Positions 53,629 to 62,110 of a stretch of DNA of 64,000 nt are shown here, in pieces. Made by a program: the position numbers and the translations under genes. A model generated the notes under the pieces. The model worked only from the letters and a program-made list of their open reading frames with translations, was not told the origin of the DNA and searched no databases. The stretch is from Yoonia maritima. GTDB taxonomy: Bacteria; Pseudomonadota; Alphaproteobacteria; Rhodobacterales; Rhodobacteraceae. The stretch covers positions 62,001-126,000 of the forward strand of contig NZ_PVTP01000006.1 in assembly GCF_003003285.1 (NCBI RefSeq), read 5' to 3'. Numbering within the stretch: the first letter of the stretch is position 1; every line of letters starts with the position of its first letter.

Positions 53629-54798
53629 ATGACATTCGATACCCCTGTTGATCGCCGAAACACCCATTGTGTCAAATGGGACGGGATGGAAGGCATCTAT
53701 GGCGTTTCCCCCGATGAAGGTATTGCAATGTGGGTCGCAGATATGGAGTTCCGTGCGCCTGACCCAATTAAAAAAGCCGTCCAAGACATGGTCGATCACG
53801 GCGTCTACGGATATTTTGGTGACGAAAGCAAATACCGCGCGGCCATTCAGTGGTGGATGCAGGAACGGCACGGCTGGACCATTGATCCGTCGTGGATTTT
53901 CACCACCCATGGTCTGGTGAATGGCACCGCGCTTTGCATCGATGCGTTTACACAACCCGGCGACGGCGTCGTGCTGTTCACGCCCGTCTATCATGCCTTT
54001 GCACGAGTCATTCATGCTGCCAACCGCCAAGTTGTTGAATGCGAATTGGTCAACAACGATGGCCGCTATGAAATGGACTTCGACGCCTATGATGCGCAGA
54101 TGTTGGGCAACGAACGGATGCTTATCCTGTGTTCGCCACATAACCCCGGCGGGCGCGTCTGGACAAAGGCCGAATTAGAAAGCGTCGCGGCATTTGCTAA
54201 ACGGCACGACCTGATCCTTGTGTCTGACGAAATCCACCACGATCTAACCATGCCCGGCCAGACGCACATCCCGATGCGCCACATCGACGGCATCACTGAT
54301 CGGCTCGTGATGATGACGGCTACCACCAAGACGTTCAACATCGCGGGCAGCCATTCCGGCAACGTCATCATCGAAGACCCAGATCTTCGCGCAAAATTCA
54401 GTGGGCGGATGGCCGCACTTGGAATTTCGGCAAACAGCTTTGGCCTGCATATGGCGACGGCTGCGTATTCCCCCGAAGGTGCTGCTTGGGTCGATGAATT
54501 ACGCGAGTATTTGAACGAGAACCGCAAGATTTTCGACGCCGGGATTAACGCGATCCCCGGCCTTTCCTCAATGCCGCTTGAGGCGACCTATCTTGCGTGG
54601 GTCGATTTTTCGGGCACAGGTATGACACGCGAAGAATTCACCAACCGCGTTGAACAAACCGCCAAGATCGCGGCCAATCATGGCCCGACGTTCGGGACAG
54701 GCGGCGAGAACTTCCTACGGTTCAACCTAGGTGCACCCAAAGCACAGATCGAAGACGCCGTCGCACGGATGCAAAAGGCGTTCAGCGACCTTCAGTAA
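53629..54798 (+). CDS. MalY/PatB-type PLP C-S lyase
   Basis: A 389-residue fold-type I PLP enzyme of the MalY/PatB group, which cleave cystathionine or other cysteine S-conjugates. The internal-aldimine Lys is in MTATTKTFNIAGSHSGN, and SDEIHHDL and LCSPHNPGG are present. The ATG at 53629 has AAGGAG upstream. It is divergent from the def operon and convergent with the next gene. Whether it acts in methionine metabolism or on other substrates (such as DMSP-derived sulfur) is open. Confidence 0.92.
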   Translation: MTFDTPVDRRNTHCVKWDGMEGIYGVSPDEGIAMWVADMEFRAPDPIKKAVQDMVDHGVYGYFGDESKYRAAIQWWMQERHGWTIDPSWIFTTHGLVNGTALCIDAFTQPGDGVVLFTPVYHAFARVIHAANRQVVECELVNNDGRYEMDFDAYDAQMLGNERMLILCSPHNPGGRVWTKAELESVAAFAKRHDLILVSDEIHHDLTMPGQTHIPMRHIDGITDRLVMMTATTKTFNIAGSHSGNVIIEDPDLRAKFSGRMAALGISANSFGLHMATAAYSPEGAAWVDELREYLNENRKIFDAGINAIPGLSSMPLEATYLAWVDFSGTGMTREEFTNRVEQTAKIAANHGPTFGTGGENFLRFNLGAPKAQIEDAVARMQKAFSDLQ

Positions 54799-54805
54799 GA
54801 ATACC

Positions 54806-55153
54806 TTAGCGCTCCAGCAGACCTGCTGGGGCGAACTCTGGCATGACATAATCGGCAGCAGGTCGGTCCGTCACAGGGCGCAGCCATTTGAATTCAAAGA
54901 CGCGTTCATTATCTTCAGCGACTGACGATACGACAAGACACTGATAAAGGTGCTTTGGCCCATCATAAATATCGACGTGGCCGCGCAGACGATCAGACGC
55001 GTCAAGGTCTAGGGCGAATCCCCCATCCCAGAACCGACGTATCCGATACGTGTCATCGCCGTCGTGAACCGACAAACGATCCTTTCGTTTTAGTGCAGCT
55101 TTACGGGCTTCTTCCAAGCCTAGGCGCACCGCCTCTGGCAAGAACTCATACAT
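54806..55153 (-). CDS. conserved protein of unknown function
   Basis: A 115-residue cytoplasmic protein with no signal peptide or membrane segment, starting MYEFLPEAVRLGLEEARKAALKR. The pattern HDGDDTYRIRRFWDGGFALD and VFEFKWLRPVTDRPAADYV suggests a beta-rich domain; I know it only as a roseobacter hypothetical. A GGAGG-type Shine-Dalgarno precedes the ATG. Seven bases separate its stop from the convergent C-S lyase stop. Confidence 0.75.
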   Translation of the reverse strand: MYEFLPEAVRLGLEEARKAALKRKDRLSVHDGDDTYRIRRFWDGGFALDLDASDRLRGHVDIYDGPKHLYQCLVVSSVAEDNERVFEFKWLRPVTDRPAADYVMPEFAPAGLLER

Positions 55154-55242
55154 ACTTCCCCCTCCTAATACGCACTAGCATGCCCACAGAACTGTAAACA
55201 TCAAGTAACGAATTTCCCCAAGAGGTAGGAAATTGGTATTAG

Positions 55243-56010
55243 TTACGCCTTTCGAACGGGCCTCAGCACATGCGGTTTAGCCGCGTCATAAAGCGCGGAA
55301 TCCGGAAAACCATTGGAATCCGACAGCGCAGGACCGACCATAATCAGTGCTGTACGCGTGATTTTTGCAGCGCGCACTTTTTCGCGGACATTCATCAGCG
55401 TGCCGCGAATAATCAACTGATCCGGCCAGCCAACACGGTATACCACCGCAACAGGGCAGTCCTCGCCATAGTATGGCGCAAGCTGGCGCTCGATCTCACG
55501 TAACGCACGAATACCAAGGTGGATCGCCAAGGTGGCACCGGTCCGGGCAAAGTTTTCAAGAGTCTCGCCTTCGGGCATGCCTGTCGATTTCATCGACATG
55601 CGCGTCAGGATGATAGACTGCGCTACCTCTGGCACGGTTAGCTCTGTCCCCAGCGCCGCGGCAGCGGCGGCATAGGCAGGCACACCGGGAACAATCTGAT
55701 AGTCAATTCCATCAGCCTTTAGCCGGCGTATTTGCTCTGCAATCGCACCGTATAGCGATGGATCGCCCGAATGCACACGCGCAACGTTTAACCCCTTTGC
55801 ATGGGCCGCCAGAATTTCAGCATGGGTTTCATCCAGCGTCATTGGGGCGGTGTCCATCACATGCGCATCGTCAGGTGCACAGGCCACAACGGCCTCGGGC
55901 ACCAAAGACCCCGCATATAGACAGACCGGGCATTCACCGATCAGTCGTGCTGCCTTAAGCGTCAACAACTCCGGATCACCGGGACCGGCGCCGATAAAAA
56001 ATACTGTCAT
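55243..56010 (-). CDS. cobM: precorrin-4 C(11)-methyltransferase CobM
   Basis: A 255-residue SAM-dependent methyltransferase of corrin synthesis. The tetrapyrrole-methylase GxGPGD motif (IGAGPGDPELLTLKAARLI) starts the protein, and VHSGDPSLYGAIAEQ, VPGVPAYAAAAAALG and SIILTRMSMKS are typical. The ATG at 56010 has AAGGAG correctly spaced. It lies 52 bp after the CbiG-CobJ gene in the same direction. Confidence 0.95.
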   Translation of the reverse strand: MTVFFIGAGPGDPELLTLKAARLIGECPVCLYAGSLVPEAVVACAPDDAHVMDTAPMTLDETHAEILAAHAKGLNVARVHSGDPSLYGAIAEQIRRLKADGIDYQIVPGVPAYAAAAAALGTELTVPEVAQSIILTRMSMKSTGMPEGETLENFARTGATLAIHLGIRALREIERQLAPYYGEDCPVAVVYRVGWPDQLIIRGTLMNVREKVRAAKITRTALIMVGPALSDSNGFPDSALYDAAKPHVLRPVRKA

Positions 56011-56062
56011 CTTGTCTCCTTGGGATGGCGGGTGGGGCGTCTTTCGTATTAGCGAAAGCGCG

Positions 56063-57868
56063 TCACCCAGCCAGATCCCCATCAATTTTACGGGCATAGC
56101 CACGCGGTGTGTACATACGAGGGCCCGTTCCCAACTGCGCCAGACGTGAATGTGACGATCCCACCAACACAACGGTCAGCATATCGACCTCATCCACCTG
56201 CAATTCATCCAAACGACGATAACGCACATGTTCCTCTGGTCGGCCAAGTGATGACGCGAGCATCACGGGCGTATCAGCAGGGCGGTGCTGCAACAAAATA
56301 TCACGCGCCTCGGCCAATAACGTCCGGCGGCGCATCGACACCGGATTATAGAAGGCAATCACAAAATCACCCTCAGCCGCAGCATTCAAACGCTTAACGA
56401 TGTCTTCGCGCGGGGTCAGCAGATCTGACAGCGAAATCGCGCAGAAGTCATGCCCAAGAGGCGCGCCTGCACGTGCGGCGGCACCTTGCAATGCGCTGAC
56501 ACCGGGGGAACAAATCACTTCTACCCGGCGGGCTGCGTCCGAAACACCCATCTGATCTGGGCCGCGATCTAGCAATTCGAACACCAGAGCACCCATCGCA
56601 TAAATCCCGGCATCGCCCGAACAAACCAAGGCGACGTTCTTACCTTTGCCCGCTTGCTCTAACGCATAACGGCAACGGTCTTCTTCGCCGCCCAGCGGAA
56701 AATCAGACCGTTCTTTGCCAATTGCGAGTGGTCCAAGCAGATCAATATAAAGACCGTAACCGACCAGTTCTTCCGCCTCGGACACAAGCTTCGAAACCTC
56801 TGGCGTGCGCCAAGTCGCCTGCCCCGGTCCAATCCCCACAATCGAAAGCGTTCCACGTGCGCGGCCCCGCATGTTTACGACGGGGTCATCCGACCGTGCC
56901 AAAGCGCAGGTCGTATTTGCGGTTTTGCTTTTCGCAACAGACAGCTCCGCATCAGAACCTGCCGCAGCAAGTGCCGCCCCTTCAGAGACGCCGTGGCAGC
57001 CAACCTCGGCAAAGACCACTTCAGATGGGTTCGCCAAACGGCCAGCCTCTGCCTCAAGTTCAGCCGCTGTGAACACCCGCAAAGGCACACCCAAACGTGC
57101 CGCAACAGCGATAATCGCAGGCTCATCAGCCTTAAGGTCAATTGACGCCACACAGGCCACAGCACCGGGTGCCACATCAGCAGCATGCAGCGCACCTTGG
57201 ACATGTTCCCACATTTCTTCGGTATCTGCATTGCGCGCACAGCCAAGACCAAGCGTAAAACGCTGCGGATGGTAAACAAGCTTGCTTGCGTTTCCTTCGC
57301 TCGCGGCCTCGGTCACAAGGATTTCAACATCCCCACCTTCGGGCAATGTGACATCAAACAGTTCCTCATCTGTGAACGTCACGCCGCCGCCAGCCAGCAA
57401 AGCGGCCATAACCCCTTTGGCATCTTCGGGATTGTGCAAACGATACCCTGCAGGCGGTTCATCCAAGGCCACACCGATTGCGACATCACCGGCAGTGGTG
57501 ACTGCCGCATCTCCGCCCAAAGCATCCGCAATCTGACGCGCCAGACGGTTCGCACCGCGATGCCCCCCTAATAGGGGAACAACAACGCCACCATCATCGG
57601 ACACCGACACAACAGGTGGCTCTGTTGTTTTATCTGCCAGCAACGGCGCAACGGCGCGGATCAGAATACCTGATGCACAGACCCCCACAATGGGTACACC
57701 CGCCGCGAATAAATCGCGCGCGTGATCCAGTGCATTCGGGAAAAAGGCATCAGCCTTTTCAACACGGCCGTCGCGGCCATGCACTTGTGCGCCAATTGCA
57801 GCGGCAACGCGATGGGCAGTTGCCTCTCCTGACCGGGACAACGCCAAAACTACAGGTTTCAAAGCCAT
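56063..57868 (-). CDS. cobJ: CbiG-CobJ fusion, precorrin-3B C(17)-methyltransferase
   Basis: A 601-residue fusion. Residues 1-115 are a CbiG N-terminal domain (AVAPLLADKTTEPPVVSVSD), followed by a middle region and a CbiG/CobE C-terminal domain (about 205-330, TLGLGCARNADTEEM). Residues from about 340 are CobJ, the C-17 methyltransferase (SIVGIGPGQATWRTPEV and VCSGDAGIYAMGALV). CbiG opens the delta-lactone in the anaerobic route, so its fusion to CobJ is of interest for which pathway operates. It overlaps cobI by 10 bp. Confidence 0.93.
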   Translation of the reverse strand: MALKPVVLALSRSGEATAHRVAAAIGAQVHGRDGRVEKADAFFPNALDHARDLFAAGVPIVGVCASGILIRAVAPLLADKTTEPPVVSVSDDGGVVVPLLGGHRGANRLARQIADALGGDAAVTTAGDVAIGVALDEPPAGYRLHNPEDAKGVMAALLAGGGVTFTDEELFDVTLPEGGDVEILVTEAASEGNASKLVYHPQRFTLGLGCARNADTEEMWEHVQGALHAADVAPGAVACVASIDLKADEPAIIAVAARLGVPLRVFTAAELEAEAGRLANPSEVVFAEVGCHGVSEGAALAAAGSDAELSVAKSKTANTTCALARSDDPVVNMRGRARGTLSIVGIGPGQATWRTPEVSKLVSEAEELVGYGLYIDLLGPLAIGKERSDFPLGGEEDRCRYALEQAGKGKNVALVCSGDAGIYAMGALVFELLDRGPDQMGVSDAARRVEVICSPGVSALQGAAARAGAPLGHDFCAISLSDLLTPREDIVKRLNAAAEGDFVIAFYNPVSMRRRTLLAEARDILLQHRPADTPVMLASSLGRPEEHVRYRRLDELQVDEVDMLTVVLVGSSHSRLAQLGTGPRMYTPRGYARKIDGDLAG

Positions 57869-58560
57869 GGATCGGCCCCCTTTGTCAGCAAAATCATTGA
57901 AAAATACGGAGCCTTTTCTGGGGCCTCCGCTAACGGCAACACGACCTCTTGGGGAAGTGTCGCGCGTTCGACATACATCGCCGAGTCAGTCAGACCAAGG
58001 TCATCGATCACAGCACGAATTTTAGCAAGATGGCGACCAACCTTCATGATCACCACGCTTTCCGCACCTTCGATACGCGTGCGCAATTCACCCTCGGGCA
58101 ATGGCCCCGGCAGTACAGTCAGCCGTTCATTACGTGCAGCCAGCGGCATTCCGGCACGCGCTGCACAAGCGGTGATAGAGGTCACACCTGGCACGATCTC
58201 GACCTGATACTTGTCGGATAGGCGGGCATAGAGATACATGAAAGACCCGTAAAAGAACGGATCACCTTCGCATAGGCAAACGACATCACGTCCCGCATCC
58301 AGCGCCGCCGCTATTTGCGCGGCACCTGTATCATAGGCCGCCTGCGCCGGTGCACGTTCAACTGTCATCGGAACATCCATGACAATTTCCTGCGCGTCTG
58401 ACGCTATCAGATCAGCGGCAATTGCACGGGCGAAACTGTCACCGCCAGCCAAAGATGGATAGGCAACGACCTTTGCGTCTTCGATCAAACGCGCAGCGCG
58501 TAGCGTGATCAAATCAGGCGCACCGGGGCCAAGCCCCACACCGTACAAAACACCGGTCAT
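57859..58560 (-). CDS. cobI: precorrin-2 C(20)-methyltransferase CobI
   Basis: A 233-residue SAM methyltransferase, first methylation after sirohydrochlorin/precorrin-2. The motifs GVGLGPGAPDLITLRAARLI, CEGDPFFYGSFMYLYARL and VPGVTSITACAARAG are family-typical. The ATG at 58560 overlaps the cobL end by 4 bp. Confidence 0.95.
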   Translation of the reverse strand: MTGVLYGVGLGPGAPDLITLRAARLIEDAKVVAYPSLAGGDSFARAIAADLIASDAQEIVMDVPMTVERAPAQAAYDTGAAQIAAALDAGRDVVCLCEGDPFFYGSFMYLYARLSDKYQVEIVPGVTSITACAARAGMPLAARNERLTVLPGPLPEGELRTRIEGAESVVIMKVGRHLAKIRAVIDDLGLTDSAMYVERATLPQEVVLPLAEAPEKAPYFSMILLTKGADPWL

Positions 58561-59759
58561 CGCTTCACAAGGCTCCACTGCGTGACTGGCATCGCGGGGC
58601 GCCATCCTGTCAAACGACCAACAGGTTCAGCCCGGTGGGTCGAGATTTTCACGAGATCACCACCGTACTCTTTATGCAACGCGATCAATTCGGCTTCGCT
58701 TTCTAACGTAACAGCATTCGCGACCAAACGACCCAGCGGACGCAAGGCAGCCCACGCTGCCTCGAACGTTGGGCGGCTTAATCCGCCACCGATAAAGATC
58801 GCGTCGGGGGCTTCTAGACCATCCAGTGCTTCTGGTACGGTGCCTTCAACGATAGATAGCTTTGGCGCACCCAAGGCCAGCGCGTTTGCGGCTGCCATCG
58901 CCCGGCGATCTGCGCGAGGTTCAATCCCGATAGCCCGGGCGTAACGTGCGGCACGCATCCATTCGATCGCGACTGATCCACAACCACAGCCGATGTCCCA
59001 CAACAGCGCACCACGCATCGGCATTAACTTAGCGACAGTCGCTGCGCGGACCTCTTGCTTGGTCATGGTGCCGTCAGATTGAAACAGGTTGTCCGCAAGG
59101 CCCGGAACACGCGGCAAAAGCGCGGCATCGGGTGCGGCGACACATTCCACTGCGAGTGTGTTGAAAGCGGGAACAACGTGATCCCAGTCTTCTGCAACGC
59201 CATCAAAGCGCGCCTCGTCCTTGCCGCCCATCGCGGCAAGCACTGTCATACGTGATTTACCAAAACCCCGGTCAGCCAAAAACCGTGCAATTTGTCCCGG
59301 CGTTTCGGCACCTGTTGTCAGCACCAAAAGCCGTGCGTCGGGCTGGATAAAAGCAATCATCTGCTCAACAGGGCGGCCATGCACAGTCAGTGTTTCGACA
59401 TCCGGCAAAGACCATCCCATCCGCGCGGCTGCCAACTGAAATGCTGAAAGCTGCGGGTGATAAATGATTTCGGACGGATCAATAGCACGGCCAATACGCG
59501 CACCTACCGAAAACCAAAGCGGGTCGCCTGTAACCAAAATCACCGCGCGGCGACCACGCAGCGTTTTTATCGTTTCAACCATAGCGTCGAATGGCGACGG
59601 CCACGCAAGCCGTTCAGCATTTACGTTCCCCGCAAGCGAATGGTGACGCTCACCGCCGATGATAACCTCCGCGGCCTCGATTACGGCGCGGGTCGCCGGG
59701 ACAAGCCCATCAAGCCCATCTTCGCCAATACCAACAATGTGTAGCCAAGGATCAGACAT
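58557..59759 (-). CDS. cobL: precorrin-6Y methyltransferase/decarboxylase CobL (CbiE-CbiT fusion)
   Basis: A 400-residue bifunctional enzyme. The N-terminal CbiE part (HIVGIGEDGLDGLV, VTGDPLWFSVGARI) methylates C5 and C15; the C-terminal CbiT part has the SAM motif DIGCGCGSVAIEWMRA and decarboxylates C12 acetate. Length equals other CobL proteins. The ATG at 59759 overlaps cobH by 8 bp. Confidence 0.95.
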   Translation of the reverse strand: MSDPWLHIVGIGEDGLDGLVPATRAVIEAAEVIIGGERHHSLAGNVNAERLAWPSPFDAMVETIKTLRGRRAVILVTGDPLWFSVGARIGRAIDPSEIIYHPQLSAFQLAAARMGWSLPDVETLTVHGRPVEQMIAFIQPDARLLVLTTGAETPGQIARFLADRGFGKSRMTVLAAMGGKDEARFDGVAEDWDHVVPAFNTLAVECVAAPDAALLPRVPGLADNLFQSDGTMTKQEVRAATVAKLMPMRGALLWDIGCGCGSVAIEWMRAARYARAIGIEPRADRRAMAAANALALGAPKLSIVEGTVPEALDGLEAPDAIFIGGGLSRPTFEAAWAALRPLGRLVANAVTLESEAELIALHKEYGGDLVKISTHRAEPVGRLTGWRPAMPVTQWSLVKR

Positions 59760-60387
59760 CTTCTGGCAACCCCGCTGCCAATGCATTTACTGCGGCTGAC
59801 GCAATCGCCGACCCGCCGCGCCGCCCACGTAATGCGACGAACTCACAGCCGCGTGGATTGGCGGCCAGCTCTGCTTTGCTCTCGGCCGCGCCGACGAACC
59901 CGACTGGAAAGCCAAGGATAACGGCAGGTTTCGGCCCGCCCGCATCAATCAGTTCAAGCAAGTGAAACAACGCTGTCGGTGCATTCCCAACGGCAACAAC
60001 CGCCCCCTCCAAGTGATCCTTCCACAGTTCAATTGCGGCGGCTGACCGGGTGTTCCCGATTTCAGCGGCGCGTGCAGGAACGGTTGCATCATTCAACGTC
60101 ACGATGACTTTGTTGTCGGCAGGCAGATACCGCCGGATAATACCTGCCCCAACCATTTCACAATCGCAAAGGATTGGCGCACCCGCCTGCAATGCCGCGT
60201 GTCCAGCGGCATAGGCGTTGGGCGAAAACGCCAGCCGATCGGCAACTTCGACCATACCGCACGCGTGAATAACGCGCGTAATCAGCGGGCGCATGTCAGG
60301 GGCAAAGCGTTCTAGCCGTGCCTCGGCACGGACAGTCGCAAAGCTTTGCGCGTAGATGGCGCTTGGGTCTTTTTCGTAGGGACGCAA
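59752..60387 (-). CDS. cobH: precorrin-8X methylmutase CobH
   Basis: A 211-residue mutase moving the C-11 methyl to C-12, giving hydrogenobyrinate. The catalytic His is in VIHACGMVEVADRL, followed by GAPILCDCEMVGAGI and VGNAPTALFHLLELI. The only suitable start is a TTG at 60387 giving MRPYEKDPSAIYAQS; no ATG or GTG is in frame just upstream, and the Shine-Dalgarno is weak, so the true start is uncertain. It follows the chelatase gene by 65 bp. Confidence 0.92.
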   Translation of the reverse strand: MRPYEKDPSAIYAQSFATVRAEARLERFAPDMRPLITRVIHACGMVEVADRLAFSPNAYAAGHAALQAGAPILCDCEMVGAGIIRRYLPADNKVIVTLNDATVPARAAEIGNTRSAAAIELWKDHLEGAVVAVGNAPTALFHLLELIDAGGPKPAVILGFPVGFVGAAESKAELAANPRGCEFVALRGRRGGSAIASAAVNALAAGLPEDV

Positions 60388-60452
60388 AATCAGGCTTTCA
60401 TTATCGTGGATAGGCCAGAGCCTCTGGCCGGAGTATTTTGACCAGAGCGCGG

Positions 60453-61688
60453 TCAGTTTTTCCGCATTTTTCGCGCACTTTCTGGCCCATGCGGGTGGTC
60501 AGCATGTGGATAAGGCGCGTGGTGGTGATCATGGTCGTGGTCATGATGATGGTGGTGCCCATGACCATGGTCATGATCGTGATGATGGTGATCATCATGG
60601 TGGTGATGGTGGTGGTGGCCCATGTCCAAACGGCACATACCCGTGCAGAACTTATCGCACATTTGACAGTCTTCGACATTGGAACCGGGCGCATTGGCAC
60701 CCTGCCCTTCGACGTGGTGGTGGTGGCTTTCTTGAACGGCACCGACCTCAGCTTCGAACCCAAGGACTTGTGTCCTGTATTTACATAGCACGCAGGTCGG
60801 CGGCGGCACCGCGCCAAAGGCCGGATGGCTGCGTTCTTCGACACTAATGCTGTGTGTGTGGCCGTCTTCCAGTGCCAGAACTTGGCTACGATAACCGCAG
60901 ATACCGCAGTTAGGCGGCGGGGTATCACTGTTTTGTTCCATGATCCGTTCGGCAAAGGTTTCCAGCACTTTGGGGTGATCCCCCAAGTAGCCTGCTTTGA
61001 TGAACTGGATACCAGTGTGTTCTTCGGCGACTTGATCGGTGAACCCGTAGATACGGTCGATCAGGATGCCCGAGAACAGGAAGTATGGGAACACGATCAC
61101 ACGCTTGTAGGGCAGCATCGCAACGTGCTGTAGGCAAGGTTCGACCAGCGGGAAAGTAACGCCCGAATACCCGACCTCGCACCAGCCAAAGCCCATGCCC
61201 TCTTGAAGCATACGCGCCACTTTGGACACGTTACCGTTCGCATCAGGGTCAGATGCACCGCGACCGATGACAACCAAACATGTCTCAGCAAGTGGCATTG
61301 CACCGTGTTCAGCATTCGCCTTATCGACGGCCTCTTGGATACGCCCAGCTGCAGCGGCGATCATCTTGGGATCAACGCCCAATTCGCGACCGTAGCTCAC
61401 GTTGACGCCGTGCTTGGTCGCGTATGTATTCAACACAGTGGGAATGTCGTTCTTGGCGTGCATCGCGGCGAACAGCATGCCCGGCACGGCCAAAATCTGT
61501 TCGCACCCAGCTTCACGCAAACGGTCCAGCCCGTCGCGGATCACCGGGTTTGCAAATTCAAGATAGCCGTAATCTGTTAGCCAGTCGTCGGGCAGATACG
61601 CAGGCAGCTTTTCCGCCAAAGTCGCAAATTCATCGACAGCGGACTGGCTACGCGAACCGTGACCGCAGATCATAACGCCCGTTTTCAT
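60453..61688 (-). CDS. cbiX: sirohydrochlorin cobaltochelatase, CbiX-type, with Cys motifs and His-rich tail
   Basis: A 411-residue long-form CbiX. Two chelatase repeats lie in residues 1-250, with His10 in MICGHGSRSQ and VPYFLF-type second-half sequence. After residue 255 come CGIC (261-264), CVLC (299-302) and a cluster with Cys341, 344, 348 and 352, which could hold an Fe-S centre as in Bacillus CbiX. Residues 358-400 are almost entirely His, Asp and Gly. The tail probably stores or delivers cobalt. It overlaps the small upstream gene by 4 bp. Confidence 0.93.
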   Translation of the reverse strand: MKTGVMICGHGSRSQSAVDEFATLAEKLPAYLPDDWLTDYGYLEFANPVIRDGLDRLREAGCEQILAVPGMLFAAMHAKNDIPTVLNTYATKHGVNVSYGRELGVDPKMIAAAAGRIQEAVDKANAEHGAMPLAETCLVVIGRGASDPDANGNVSKVARMLQEGMGFGWCEVGYSGVTFPLVEPCLQHVAMLPYKRVIVFPYFLFSGILIDRIYGFTDQVAEEHTGIQFIKAGYLGDHPKVLETFAERIMEQNSDTPPPNCGICGYRSQVLALEDGHTHSISVEERSHPAFGAVPPPTCVLCKYRTQVLGFEAEVGAVQESHHHHVEGQGANAPGSNVEDCQMCDKFCTGMCRLDMGHHHHHHHDDHHHHDHDHGHGHHHHHDHDHDHHHAPYPHADHPHGPESARKMRKN

Positions 61689-61906
61689 GCTGCTTCGCCT
61701 TCGATCTCTTCTTCATCTTCGGCTTCTTCAGAGTCGTCGTCGGCTTTCTTACCTTTTAGCGCGCCCCAAATTGCAGCCAACCCAGCCAGACCAATTGCAA
61801 CACCAGCGATCCAGTGATCGTGGCCTGCAGCTTCGGCCCAATGGCCGGGATGTGCGGCTGCGGCGGAACCGGTCATAACCATGGTCAGTGTGAGTAATAC
61901 GCGCAT
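61685..61906 (-). CDS. small exported/membrane protein beside cbiX
   Basis: A 73-residue protein with a signal peptide (MRVLLTLTMVMTGSAAAAHP), a short loop with several His (HPGHWAEAAGHDHW), one membrane helix (IAGVAIGLAGLAAIWGALKG) and a very acidic C-terminus. It is the first gene before cbiX and overlaps it (ATGA), so it may take part in cobalt handling or membrane anchoring. I do not know its function; similar short proteins are common in Rhodobacterales. Confidence 0.78.
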   Translation of the reverse strand: MRVLLTLTMVMTGSAAAAHPGHWAEAAGHDHWIAGVAIGLAGLAAIWGALKGKKADDDSEEAEDEEEIEGEAA

Positions 61907-62110
61907 CTGGTCTCTCCGTTTCGGTTCACGACCAGAAGTCCCACGCGCTGCGCGGGATTCGACGACGTGGTGCTTTGGTCCCCGTTTTGGGTCAACCGCC
62001 GCGCCTCCAACCGTTCTGGCCCTGAAAGGGGCTTCGTCTGAGGATTCGTATAAAGCGCCAGCCGCTTCGGAGCAAACAGATAAGCGGCGATTAATGATCA
62101 GTCCGCGGCG

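Noticed and set aside
61907-62110. Possible cobalamin riboswitch before the cbiX operon
   Set aside because: I looked for the B12 box and the core GCCACTG-type motif on the minus strand and found neither. The region is GC-rich with small inverted repeats only.
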